DNA of 12,541 nucleotides from an uncultured Trueperaceae bacterium (GTDB lineage Bacteria > Deinococcota > Deinococci > Deinococcales > Trueperaceae): positions 1 to 12,541 of the forward strand of contig CALCHY010000318.1 in assembly GCA_937907415.1 (NCBI GenBank), written 5' to 3'. Positions 1-6,641 of the stretch are shown piece after piece. The translations under genes were made by a program, and so were the position numbers. How positions within the stretch are numbered: the stretch's first letter is position 1; every line of letters starts with the position of its first letter. The notes under the pieces were generated by a model. The model worked only from the letters and a program-made list of their open reading frames with translations, searched no databases and had not been told where the DNA came from.

Positions 1-2040
1 CAACCTCACGGGCAGTCCGGCCACCGTCGCCGCTAGGGGCGTTGCGCTGCCAACGGCTAGCGCGAGGTGTTCGCCATGGCCGCGCAGGTTCCATGTGATG
101 GCTCCCCCAACGTCCGCCAGCCCGAAGTCGAGCGCCACGGCAGTCGGCGCCACCGCAACGGGGCCCAAGTCGCTGGTGCCAAGCTGGGCGTTCGCCGTCA
201 CGCTCAGAGCGCCAGCGGCGTACTCGATGCGCCCGGAGCGGGCGCTGACGCTGCCTGACACGCCGTCAGCAGCGGTAAGGCTGACCTCGTCCATGGCCCA
301 GCTGCCGGTAACGGTCAGATCGGGCCCCACGTCAGCCGCCAAGCTCAGCGGGCCGAAGCGCCCGGTGATGGGGCCAAGCGCGCCGTCCGCGAGCCGCGCC
401 CCCGCACTGCCGCGCAGGTCGAGTTCGACGCCTGCGACTGCGGGCGCGACTGGCCCCTGCCCGCCTAGTTCGAGGTCGAGGGCGACGTCGTTGAGCGGGC
501 CACTGGCCTTCAGCGCCACCGTGGCCGGACCAGTCAACCCAGGAACGGCGATGTTCCCGGCGTTGAGCCCGCCTTCGAGGCGGTCGTTCGCCAGCACGAG
601 CGCGCCCGACACGTCGACGCCGTCAGGACTCGCGGCAAGCGCGCTCGTGTGGCCGGACACGAAAGCCTGCCAACCGTCTGGGTCGAGGCGCGCATCTAGG
701 TCAAGCGCCACGGGATCGGCGCCAAGCGCGCCGCTCCAAGCAGCCGTCAGCCGCGCGCTGGCGTTGGCGCCCATGGCGTAGGCGAGTGCCACGGCAGTCA
801 GCTCCCCGCCTGGTGCCACCCCTGCGTACTCGAAGCCGGTCAGGTCGACGTCGCTGCCGGTCACCTGCAACTGCGACGCGCCGCGGGCGCCCGGCGCGAT
901 GCTGAGTGCCACCTTGCCGCCGCCGAGCAGGGTGGATGAGTCCACCCTCAGCTCGCCAGTAGACCCGTACGCGAAGCGCACCGCGAGGTCGTCGAGCGGC
1001 ACGCCGTTGACGGCGCCCGCGCCGGTGGCGGTGCCGCGGGCCTCCACCGTCGTCCAGCCGCTGATGGTCAGGTCGACTTGCGTGGTGCCGGTGATGTCGA
1101 ACGGTTGCCCGTCGAGAGCGCCCTTCAGCAGCCAAGCCGCCGCCTCTGCCAAAGTAGGCGTTGCCCGGCCGCTGGCGGTGAAGCGCATGGCCGCGATGTC
1201 GACCTCGCCCGTCGCCGTAACGGGGCCGCCCATGCCGTGCCCGCTGACTTGCGCCTTGATGACGGGGTAGTCGAGTAGCACCGTGCCGTTGACGCCGCTG
1301 GCGGTGAGGCCGAGGTCGTCGATGCTGCCGTTCGTGAGCTCGAGGTCGGCAACCACGGCGCCGTTCCTCACGCTGATCGGGCCAGTCACGCTGCCGCCCT
1401 TGGCGCCCGGCCACCAGTGCTGGGCGAGCGTCACGTCGGCACGGTCGATGAACCCGGTGAAGTCGAGGGTGCTGAGGGTGAGGATGCCGGTCGCGTGCGC
1501 GCTGCCTTGCTTCGTGCTCACCGCGCCAGCTAGGTGCAAGGAGCCGTCGGCGCTTCTCACGCTCAGGTCGGTGATCTGAGCGTCAGGCAGCGTGAAAGGC
1601 ACTTGGCTGGCGTTCACCTCTACGCCGGAGAGGTGGACGTTGCCGAGGCGCACGCGCGGCACGAACCCCCCACCTTGGCCGCCAGGCGCGCTGGCGCTCG
1701 TGCTGGTCAGCTCCTTGAGGTCTACGGCCCCGCGGGCACCGTCGACCTCCACGTCGAGCGGCAACTCGCCGCCAAGGAGCGAGGGGAGGAAGTAATCGAG
1801 GCGCAGGTGATCGAGTTCGACTTGAGTGCCCGGGCCTTCGACCGTTACGCCGAAGAGGCTGACGGTGCGCCACAGGTTGCCGGCGCTGCGCTGGTAAGTG
1901 ACCGTAATGCCCTGGCGCTCGGCTGCGTTGAGCAACACGTCAAGCAGCCCGTTGCGCACGGCAGGTACCTGCGGAGCCAGAGCGACGACCCCAAGCAACA
2001 GGGTGACGATAGCGGCGGTGAGCAGAGTTTTCCGCGGCAT
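1..2040 (-). CDS. TamB/AsmA-like envelope protein, N-terminal 680 residues (continues beyond the left edge)
   Basis: Reading the minus strand from an ATG at 2040 gives 680 codons without a stop, ending in frame exactly at base 1, so the C-terminus is missing. The start is well defined: going upstream in this frame, a TAG is met before any other ATG, GTG or TTG. Residues 4-23 are a hydrophobic signal-anchor after a basic MPRK start. The rest lacks further membrane segments and is made of short alternating beta-strand patterns rich in Gly, Asp, Val and Leu. Examples are VELDHLRLDYFLPSLLGGEL near residues 75-94 and FTLPDAQITDLSV near 150-162. This is the look of TamB/AsmA-type proteins, which form long hydrophobic grooves between inner and outer membranes and are implicated in phospholipid transport or outer-membrane assembly. 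The diagnostic C-terminal TamB (DUF490) domain would lie outside the window, so the family call rests on the N-terminal character. It is transcribed divergently from acyP. A large generic AsmA-like or other beta-helical surface protein is the alternative. Confidence 0.8.
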   Translation of the reverse strand, partial: MPRKTLLTAAIVTLLLGVVALAPQVPAVRNGLLDVLLNAAERQGITVTYQRSAGNLWRTVSLFGVTVEGPGTQVELDHLRLDYFLPSLLGGELPLDVEVDGARGAVDLKELTSTSASAPGGQGGGFVPRVRLGNVHLSGVEVNASQVPFTLPDAQITDLSVRSADGSLHLAGAVSTKQGSAHATGILTLSTLDFTGFIDRADVTLAQHWWPGAKGGSVTGPISVRNGAVVADLELTNGSIDDLGLTASGVNGTVLLDYPVIKAQVSGHGMGGPVTATGEVDIAAMRFTASGRATPTLAEAAAWLLKGALDGQPFDITGTTQVDLTISGWTTVEARGTATGAGAVNGVPLDDLAVRFAYGSTGELRVDSSTLLGGGKVALSIAPGARGASQLQVTGSDVDLTGFEYAGVAPGGELTAVALAYAMGANASARLTAAWSGALGADPVALDLDARLDPDGWQAFVSGHTSALAASPDGVDVSGALVLANDRLEGGLNAGNIAVPGLTGPATVALKASGPLNDVALDLELGGQGPVAPAVAGVELDLRGSAGARLADGALGPITGRFGPLSLAADVGPDLTVTGSWAMDEVSLTAADGVSGSVSARSGRIEYAAGALSVTANAQLGTSDLGPVAVAPTAVALDFGLADVGGAITWNLRGHGEHLALAVGSATPLAATVAGLPVRL

Positions 2041-2135
2041 TGCGCTAGGGGGTGGGGTCCAGTTCTGCGGGAGACGTCGGGGTGGGTGGCTGGCGGCGGC
2101 AGGAACCCCGCGCCCTACGCGCTACAGTGTGCGCC

Positions 2136-2144
2136 AGCCTACCA
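2136..2144 (-). promoter_or_regulatory. Possible extended -10 for the TamB-like gene
   Basis: On the minus strand the bases read TGG-TAGGCT, an extended -10 pattern (TGN followed by TANNNT). Initiation about 7 nt downstream would leave a leader of roughly 90 nt before the ATG at 2040. No -35 element is obvious at the usual spacing. No Shine-Dalgarno was seen in front of the ATG. This is a weak call based on pattern alone. Confidence 0.25.
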
Positions 2145-2172
2145 CGAGGTCATGAGAACCCCGCGGTAAAAC

Positions 2173-2206
2173 CGGGCGTTAGTCCACCTAACGCTGGCAA
2201 CGCCCG
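2173..2206. repeat. Nested inverted repeats upstream of acyP (possible operator or alternative hairpins)
   Basis: Two perfect inverted repeats share the same left arm. GCGTTAG (2176-2182) pairs with CTAACGC (2188-2194) across a 5-nt loop. CGGGCGTT (2173-2180) pairs with AACGCCCG (2199-2206) across 18 nt. The two pairings exclude each other as RNA. As DNA they form a symmetric block ending 9 bp before the -10 hexamer of acyP, covering the -35 region. No U-tract follows, so a terminator is unlikely. An operator is the simplest reading, but this is inference. Confidence 0.5.
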
Positions 2207-2212
2207 AACAGT

Positions 2213-2221
2213 TGCTAGCAT
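2213..2221 (+). promoter_or_regulatory. Extended -10 box of acyP-trpC
   Basis: The sequence is TGC-TAGCAT, an extended -10 element (TGN plus TANNNT). Transcription would begin at about 2228, only about 3 nt before the acyP ATG at 2231, giving an essentially leaderless mRNA. There is no Shine-Dalgarno motif in front of this ATG, which fits. No clear -35 hexamer was seen; that region is occupied by the inverted repeats at 2173-2206. Confidence 0.5.
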
Positions 2222-2230
2222 GCCTCCAGC

Positions 2231-2518
2231 ATGACCGACCCTCACGGCACTCGCCGTTTCACCGCCATCATCTCAGGCCACGTCCAAGGAGTCGGCTACC
2301 GCGCCTTCGTCAGGCGCAACGCCACTGACCTGCACTTGCGGGGCCACGTCGAGAACCTCGCAGACGGGCGCGTCGAAGTCGTCGCAGAAGGCGCGCAGGA
2401 CGACCTTGACGTGCTCATCGCCCGCCTGCGGCTCGGTCCAACGCACTCTGTCGTCACGAACATCGAGCTCGAGTGGGCAGACGCCGCCGGCGCCAAGCCC
2501 GGTTTTCATGCCTACTGA
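2231..2518 (+). CDS. acyP: Acylphosphatase
   Basis: A 95-residue protein of the usual acylphosphatase length. It hydrolyses carboxyl-phosphate bonds of acyl phosphates such as acetyl phosphate or 1,3-bisphosphoglycerate in the cytoplasm. The signature GHVQGVGYRAFVRRNA (residues 16-31) contains the phosphate-binding loop and the catalytic Arg (R24). The second motif GHVENLADGRVEVVAEG (38-54) contains the catalytic Asn (N42) and the conserved DGRVE turn. Both key residues are present, so the enzyme should be active. The C-terminus ends in FHAY where many family members end in F-x-x-R/Y. The ATG lies about 10 nt behind a TAGCAT box and lacks a Shine-Dalgarno, suggesting leaderless translation. 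Its last 11 nt overlap the start of trpC, so the two are probably co-transcribed. There is no obvious metabolic reason for the pairing. Confidence 0.95.
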   Translation: MTDPHGTRRFTAIISGHVQGVGYRAFVRRNATDLHLRGHVENLADGRVEVVAEGAQDDLDVLIARLRLGPTHSVVTNIELEWADAAGAKPGFHAY

Positions 2519-3347
2519 CGCCGCGCCACCGAACCCGCTTGGCGTTGCGCAGCTGGCCGCGATCGACGGCGTGCTCGGCACCATCTCTCGGGAACGCGCG
2601 GCGGACTACGCACACGCGCCGCTCGCAGGCTCCGCCAAGCGCCCGAGCCGCCCAGGCTTCGGTGCGGCACTGGTGGCGGCCAAGGCCGCGGCTGCCAGCG
2701 CCGGGTTGAGCGCGATCGCCGTCATAGCCGAGATCAAGCGCTCGAGCCCTTCGCAGGGCGCCATCGCACAGCTCGACCCCACGGCCGCCGCTCGCGACTA
2801 CGCTGCCGGTGGCGCCGCCGCCCTTAGCGTCCTCACGGAGCCGCGCCACTTCGGTGGCGACCTCGAGCACCTGGGCGCCGTGGCCGCGGCAGTGCAGTTG
2901 CCGCTGCTGCGCAAGGAGTTCGTGATCCACCCTGCGCAACTCCGTGAGGCCGCCGACCACGGCGCGAGTGCGGCGCTGCTTATGGTCAGCGTCCTCGGCG
3001 AGGAGACGGCCGCGTACCTGCGCTACGCCACTGCGCTAGGCCTCGAGGCGTTGGTGGAGGTGCACGACGACGCCGAACTGGACGTCGCCCTAGCGGCTGG
3101 CGCGCAGGTCCTGGGCGTCAACAACCGCGACTTGAAGACCCTGCAGATCGACCTCGCCACGGCGCCGCGGCTGATCGCGAAGGCGCGGGCGGCTGGCTTC
3201 ACTGGCGTGGCCGTGGCGGAGTCCGGCTACCGCACCCACGCCGAGGTGGCGAGCGTGGCTGGCGTGGCCGACGCGGTGCTCGTCGGCACGAGCCTAGCTG
3301 GCAGCGGCGACCTGGCCGGCGCGTTACTGGCCTTGCGCGGCGCGTAA
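2508..3347 (+). CDS. trpC: Indole-3-glycerol-phosphate synthase
   Basis: This enzyme converts carboxyphenylamino-deoxyribulose phosphate to indole-3-glycerol phosphate, the fourth step of tryptophan synthesis. The 279-residue length is normal for a monofunctional TrpC with no fused TrpF. The TIM-barrel motifs are all present: IAEIKRSSPSQG (73-84, with catalytic E75 and K77), LLRKEFVI (133-140, catalytic K136), LVEVHD (182-187, E184), GVNNRDL (203-209, N206), VAESGY (236-241, E238/S239) and the phosphate-binding VLVGTSLAG (258-266). The open frame extends upstream to 2406, but that part lies inside acyP in another frame. The ATG at 2508 gives MPTDAAPPNP and matches the family's N-terminus; it sits inside acyP, 11 nt before that gene's end. 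No Shine-Dalgarno is evident, so translational coupling is likely. No other trp gene is nearby, so the pathway genes are scattered or lie elsewhere. Confidence 0.95.
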   Translation: MPTDAAPPNPLGVAQLAAIDGVLGTISRERAADYAHAPLAGSAKRPSRPGFGAALVAAKAAAASAGLSAIAVIAEIKRSSPSQGAIAQLDPTAAARDYAAGGAAALSVLTEPRHFGGDLEHLGAVAAAVQLPLLRKEFVIHPAQLREAADHGASAALLMVSVLGEETAAYLRYATALGLEALVEVHDDAELDVALAAGAQVLGVNNRDLKTLQIDLATAPRLIAKARAAGFTGVAVAESGYRTHAEVASVAGVADAVLVGTSLAGSGDLAGALLALRGA

Positions 3348-3401
3348 CGCGCGTAAGGCGCGGAAGCACGATGCGCGGCCGGCCGGGTAACTGCTCGGCG
3401 C

Positions 3402-3407
3402 TATACT
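3402..3407 (+). promoter_or_regulatory. -10 box TATACT for the M16 protease pair (leaderless)
   Basis: TATACT ends 7 nt before the ATG at 3415, placing the transcription start within a base of the start codon. There is no Shine-Dalgarno between them. It is the closest match to the TATAAT consensus in the window. The 67-bp gap behind trpC (3348-3414) holds nothing else clear apart from GC-rich palindromes, including one spanning the trpC stop codon. Confidence 0.6.
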
Positions 3408-3414
3408 TGCGCCC

Positions 3415-4653
3415 ATGCCTGCCGAATTGGCGCCAGAGGGCGCTATCCAAGAGTTGACGTTGGCTAACGGCCTGCGCGTGGTGTACGCGCCCATGCCGTG
3501 GTTGCCGACCCTGAGCGCCACGCTCTCCTTGCCATTCGGGTCGGCCACCGACCCGATCGGGCAGGAGGGCTCGGCCAACGTGGTGCACGAGTGGTTGCAG
3601 CGGGGGGCTGGCGTGCTCGGGTCGCGCGCGTACTCCGATGCCCTCCTCGACCTCGGCGTGCGCCGCGGCGGTGGCAGCGGGCGAGAGGCCGCGAGCCTCA
3701 GCGCCGCGTTCCTGGAGTCCGTTGCCGCACCCGCCCTCGAGTTGCTCGCCTCCAGCGTCACGCAGCCGCACTTCGCCGCCGGCGAGTTCGAGGCCAGCAG
3801 GGAGCTGGCCGTGCAGGAACTGGAGTCGTTGCAGGACGCGCCGACGCAACGCCTGTTCGAGGCGCTGCAGGAGCAGGTGTTCGCCAGCCCGCAGCGCCGC
3901 AGCAGCTTCGGCACTAGCGCCGGTCTGCGCGCATTAACGCCCGAGAGCGTGAGGGAGGACGCCGCGCGCCGCCTCGGGCCGGAAGGCGCGATCCTCGGGC
4001 TAGCCGGTGGCGGCGAGTGGGCCGAACTGGAGGAGGCGGTCACGCGCGCGTTCGGGTCGTGGAGCGGCGGTAGCGTGCCCGTGCCCCCGGCCGAACTGGC
4101 GCCGGTCGGCCGTCACCATGTGAACGCCGAGTCTAGCCAGGTGCAGATCGGGCTTGCTTACCCGAGCCCCGCGCCTGGCACGGACGACATGTACGTCTAC
4201 CTCGTCGCCCTCGAAGTCCTGTCGGGCAGCATGGGCGCCCGCCTCTTCACCGAAGTGCGCGAGAAACGCGGGCTGGTCTACTCCGTGAGCGCCTTCTACC
4301 GCGCCGTACGCGGCCGCGGTTACACGCTCGGCTACGCAGGCACGACCAGCGAGCGCGCCGCCGAGACCCTCGACGTGTTCCTGGCCGAGCTGCGGCGCCT
4401 CGCGGAGGGCGTCACGGCGGCCGAACTCGAGCGGGCGCGCACCGGCCTCCTCGCGAGCATCGTCATGGCTGGCGAGTCGTCGGGCAGCACGGCGGGCAGA
4501 CTAGCTAACGACCTGGTCCTCTTCGGGCGCCCGCGCACCCTCACCGAGATCGCCAGCCACATCGAAGGAGTGACGTTGCAGGGCGTAAACGACTACCTCG
4601 CCGCCAACCCCATCCCGGAACCTACCGTCGTGACGTTGGGGCCGAAGGCATGA
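3415..4653 (+). CDS. M16-family peptidase subunit lacking the zinc site (substrate-binding partner)
   Basis: A 412-residue M16B-type protein with the two-lobe layout of the family and no signal peptide, so probably cytoplasmic. Where active M16 enzymes have HxxEH, this protein reads NVVHE (residues 55-59, within SANVVHEWLQRG), so the zinc ligands are lost and it cannot be catalytic alone. The C-terminal half keeps the REKRGLVYSV motif (282-291), with R282 and Y289 seven residues apart. These correspond to the Arg/Tyr pair that binds substrate backbone in M16 enzymes such as insulin-degrading enzyme. Its stop codon overlaps the start of the following active subunit (ATGA), so the two should be made in equal amounts and form a heterodimer, as in known bacterial M16B pairs and mitochondrial processing peptidase. 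The substrate is unknown. The ATG follows a TATACT box at leaderless spacing. Confidence 0.9.
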   Translation: MPAELAPEGAIQELTLANGLRVVYAPMPWLPTLSATLSLPFGSATDPIGQEGSANVVHEWLQRGAGVLGSRAYSDALLDLGVRRGGGSGREAASLSAAFLESVAAPALELLASSVTQPHFAAGEFEASRELAVQELESLQDAPTQRLFEALQEQVFASPQRRSSFGTSAGLRALTPESVREDAARRLGPEGAILGLAGGGEWAELEEAVTRAFGSWSGGSVPVPPAELAPVGRHHVNAESSQVQIGLAYPSPAPGTDDMYVYLVALEVLSGSMGARLFTEVREKRGLVYSVSAFYRAVRGRGYTLGYAGTTSERAAETLDVFLAELRRLAEGVTAAELERARTGLLASIVMAGESSGSTAGRLANDLVLFGRPRTLTEIASHIEGVTLQGVNDYLAANPIPEPTVVTLGPKA

Positions 4654-5882
4654 AGGGCGCCACCTTGCGCTTCGATGAGGTCGTGCTCGAGAACGGCCTC
4701 GTCGTGATCGGCGAGAACAACCCGCGTGCTGCCACCACCGCGATGGGTTACCTCGTGCACACGGGTTCGCGCGACGAGACGGCCGCTGTTGCCGGCGTAT
4801 CGCACTTCCTCGAGCACATGCTCTTCAAGGGTAACGAGGAGTTCAGTGCCGACGACATCAACCGCACCTTCGACGAGCTCGGCGCCGACTACAACGCCTA
4901 CACGAGCGAGGAGCGCACCGTTTACTACGGCTCCGTCGTGGCCAACCGCGCCGGCGCGCTGCTCGACGTCCTCACGCAACTGCTGCGCCCGAGCTTGCGG
5001 CAGAGCGACTTCGACATGGAGAAGAAGGTGATCCTGGAAGAGATCGCCATGTACCAGGACCGCCCCGCCAGGAGGCTGTTCGAGCACGCCAACGAGCGCT
5101 ACTGGGGCTCTCACCCGCTTGGCAACAGTGTCCTCGGCAGCCCGAAGAGCATCACCGAACTGCAGCGCGACGACATGCAGGCGTACTTCGACCGGCGTTA
5201 CTCGCCAGGCAACGTCATCCTGGCGGTGGCGGGCAACTACGACTGGGACGCCGTGGTAGAGCAAGCCAAGGCGCACGCCGGGCGCTGGCCGGCCTTCGAG
5301 GCGCACCGCGACTACCCGCCAGCGGAGCCGTTCGCTGGCCGCGAGGCCCTCACGGACGCCACCCTCCACCGCCTGCACGCGGCGTACTACGCGCCTGGCG
5401 TGGCGGCAGAGGACCCTGCGCGCTTCGCGGCCGCGTTGCTCGCAAGCATCATCGGCGCGGATGACGGCAGCCGCCTCTACTGGGAGCTCGTCGACAAGGG
5501 CTTGGCTGACAACGCCTCCTTGTCGCACGAGGCGCAGGAGGGCGCTGGCTCGTTCGTCGGTTACGTGAGCACCGCGCCAGAGCGCGCCGCGGAAGTCCTC
5601 GAGGCTTTCCAGGCGGTGGTGAGGGGCGTGCAGGACAGCGGCGTGACGGCCGACGAGTGGCGCCGCGCCCAACTGCGCACCGCCACCGGCCTGACGCTAC
5701 GCGCTGAGACGCCCATGGGCCGCTTCATGTCGTTCGGCACGTCGTACCAGACGCTTGGGAGGTACCGCAGCGTGGCAGACATGGTCGACGAGGTCATGAA
5801 CACCCCGCTCGAGGCTGGCCTGGCCCTGCTGGAAGGTCGTCCGTTCGACCGCGATTACCTCGTAACCCTCGGCCCAGCCTGA
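4650..5882 (+). CDS. M16-family zinc metallopeptidase, catalytic subunit
   Basis: A 410-residue M16B peptidase. The inverted zinc motif is intact: HFLEH at residues 52-56 (ligands H52 and H56, catalytic base E55), in the context GVSHFLEHMLFKG. The distal glutamate follows about 74 residues later in VILEEIAMYQD (E130/E131). In the C-terminal half, where the family carries the substrate-binding Arg/Tyr pair, the sequence is SRLYWELVDKGLADNAS (274-290), with Val and Asp at the two positions. This subunit therefore supplies catalysis while the upstream subunit supplies the Arg/Tyr pair, a complementary split. No signal peptide is present. The start ATG overlaps the upstream stop (ATGA) and no separate Shine-Dalgarno was seen, which points to coupled translation. 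The actual substrate (peptides, leader sequences or a secreted factor) cannot be told from the sequence. Confidence 0.93.
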   Translation: MKGATLRFDEVVLENGLVVIGENNPRAATTAMGYLVHTGSRDETAAVAGVSHFLEHMLFKGNEEFSADDINRTFDELGADYNAYTSEERTVYYGSVVANRAGALLDVLTQLLRPSLRQSDFDMEKKVILEEIAMYQDRPARRLFEHANERYWGSHPLGNSVLGSPKSITELQRDDMQAYFDRRYSPGNVILAVAGNYDWDAVVEQAKAHAGRWPAFEAHRDYPPAEPFAGREALTDATLHRLHAAYYAPGVAAEDPARFAAALLASIIGADDGSRLYWELVDKGLADNASLSHEAQEGAGSFVGYVSTAPERAAEVLEAFQAVVRGVQDSGVTADEWRRAQLRTATGLTLRAETPMGRFMSFGTSYQTLGRYRSVADMVDEVMNTPLEAGLALLEGRPFDRDYLVTLGPA

Positions 5883-5895
5883 GCCGAGGGGTGCA

Positions 5896-5942
5896 TGAGG
5901 ACGTGCCTCACGCGCTGGCGGCCTCTTCTCATGAGGCGCCAG
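5896..5942. repeat. Tandem stem-loops between the M16 genes and lptA
   Basis: A small hairpin TGAGG (5896-5900)/CCTCA (5906-5910) is followed by a stronger one. In the second, CTGGCGGCCTC (5915-5925) pairs with GAGGCGCCAG (5933-5942) with a single bulged G and a 7-nt loop. No T-run follows, because the lptA -10 box begins two bases later, so a standard intrinsic terminator is not supported. It may still slow or end transcription from the M16 operon, or act as DNA symmetry in the lptA promoter. Confidence 0.45.
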
Positions 5943-5943
5943 T

Positions 5944-5949
5944 TACACT
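5944..5949 (+). promoter_or_regulatory. -10 box TACACT for lptA (leaderless)
   Basis: TACACT ends 6 nt before the ATG at 5956, so transcription would begin at the A of the start codon. No Shine-Dalgarno lies in front of the ATG. The arm of the strong stem-loop at 5915-5942 occupies the place where a -35 element would be, and no -35 hexamer was recognised. Confidence 0.55.
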
Positions 5950-5955
5950 CGGCCA

Positions 5956-6612
5956 ATGAGAGCCAGCTTTTCGACGGGGGTCAGGGCCTTGGGCGCGGTG
6001 TTCATGCTGTGCATGAGCGGCGCCCTCGCTAACTCGCCGTTCGCCGCCCTCACGGTGGTGCCGACCGGCGGTCAGGTGTTCGACATCATCTCCGGCATCA
6101 CCACGCTGCCGCAGGGCGGAACGGTGACCGACCAGGACACGGGCGTGGCGCTGGTGGCGGGCCACATCGAGTACCGCGCCCAGGATTACCTCGAGGCGTC
6201 GCGCGTCAGCCTCGACGGTTCGTTCGGGCACGTCACGGCCGACGTCATGCGCATCGACCTCAAGGTCGGGCTGCTGACGGCGTCTGGTGGCCTGCGCCTC
6301 GTGCGTGAGGGGTTAAGCGTTAGCGCGGACAGCCTGAACTTCGATGCCAACGCGCAAGTCGCCACCTTCGCCGGTGGGGTGCAGTCGAGCGACCCGAGCT
6401 TCGTGGCCGATCGCGTGCTCCTGGACGTGGCCAGCGGCGACGTGCTGCTCGAGGGTGAGTACGTGTTCGAGGGCGGCGTGTTCGCGCTGCGCTCACCGGA
6501 GGGCGGCGGCCTCCTAGCCCTCAAGCTGGTGGTGTCCGACGGCGTTACTAGTTACGACGCCGCCACGGAAGTGGCGCCCGAAGTCCTGGCGCGCTTCGCC
6601 CCGTACCTGTAG
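5956..6612 (+). CDS. LptA/OstA-like periplasmic protein
   Basis: A 218-residue exported protein. Residues 1-25 form a signal peptide with the likely cut after SGALA. The mature part has the repeated short beta-strand pattern of the OstA/LptA jelly-roll: GVALVAGHIEYRAQDYLEA, then VTADVMRIDL, LTASGGLRLVREGLSVSADS, ATFAGGVQSS and SFVADRVLLDVASGDVLLEG. The 'compute a feature, then mark a layer of ADxLxxD' rhythm is typical of OstA domains. In LPS-producing bacteria LptA forms the periplasmic bridge that carries LPS from the LptB2FGC complex to LptD. Its position directly before a LptD-like and a LptF/G-like gene supports the same role here, although the cargo in this organism is unknown. The Cys in the signal peptide is not in a lipobox. 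The -10 box at 5944-5949 puts the start codon at the transcript's end. Confidence 0.75.
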   Translation: MRASFSTGVRALGAVFMLCMSGALANSPFAALTVVPTGGQVFDIISGITTLPQGGTVTDQDTGVALVAGHIEYRAQDYLEASRVSLDGSFGHVTADVMRIDLKVGLLTASGGLRLVREGLSVSADSLNFDANAQVATFAGGVQSSDPSFVADRVLLDVASGDVLLEGEYVFEGGVFALRSPEGGGLLALKLVVSDGVTSYDAATEVAPEVLARFAPYL

Positions 6613-6641
6613 CTGACTAGTTGTGGGCAAACAGTGCTCGC

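Noticed and set aside
95..781. A 228-codon open frame on the plus strand at the left end, and similar shorter frames up to about 2169
   Set aside because: Their products are low-complexity Ala/Ser/Pro/Arg strings typical of the complementary strand of GC-rich genes. The minus-strand frame 2040-1 is open throughout and gives a coherent envelope-protein sequence.
701..1414. A 237-codon minus-strand frame inside the TamB-like gene
   Set aside because: It is Arg/Gly/His-rich with no family resemblance and lies in a different frame within the long minus-strand gene.
3340..3352. Palindrome GCGCGT-A-ACGCGC across the trpC stop codon as a terminator
   Set aside because: The one-base centre cannot form an RNA loop without losing pairs, no T-run follows, and GC-rich palindromes are expected by chance at this composition.
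4593..5672. A 359-codon minus-strand frame opposite the second M16 gene
   Set aside because: The plus-strand gene has intact M16 motifs. The opposite frame is Val/Arg/His-rich and resembles no protein, as often happens in the antisense of GC-rich genes.
5956..6033. LptA-like protein as a lipoprotein, because of a Cys in its hydrophobic N-terminus
   Set aside because: The residues before the Cys (F-M-L) do not make a lipobox, since a small residue is needed at -1. A normal signal peptidase site follows at SGALA.
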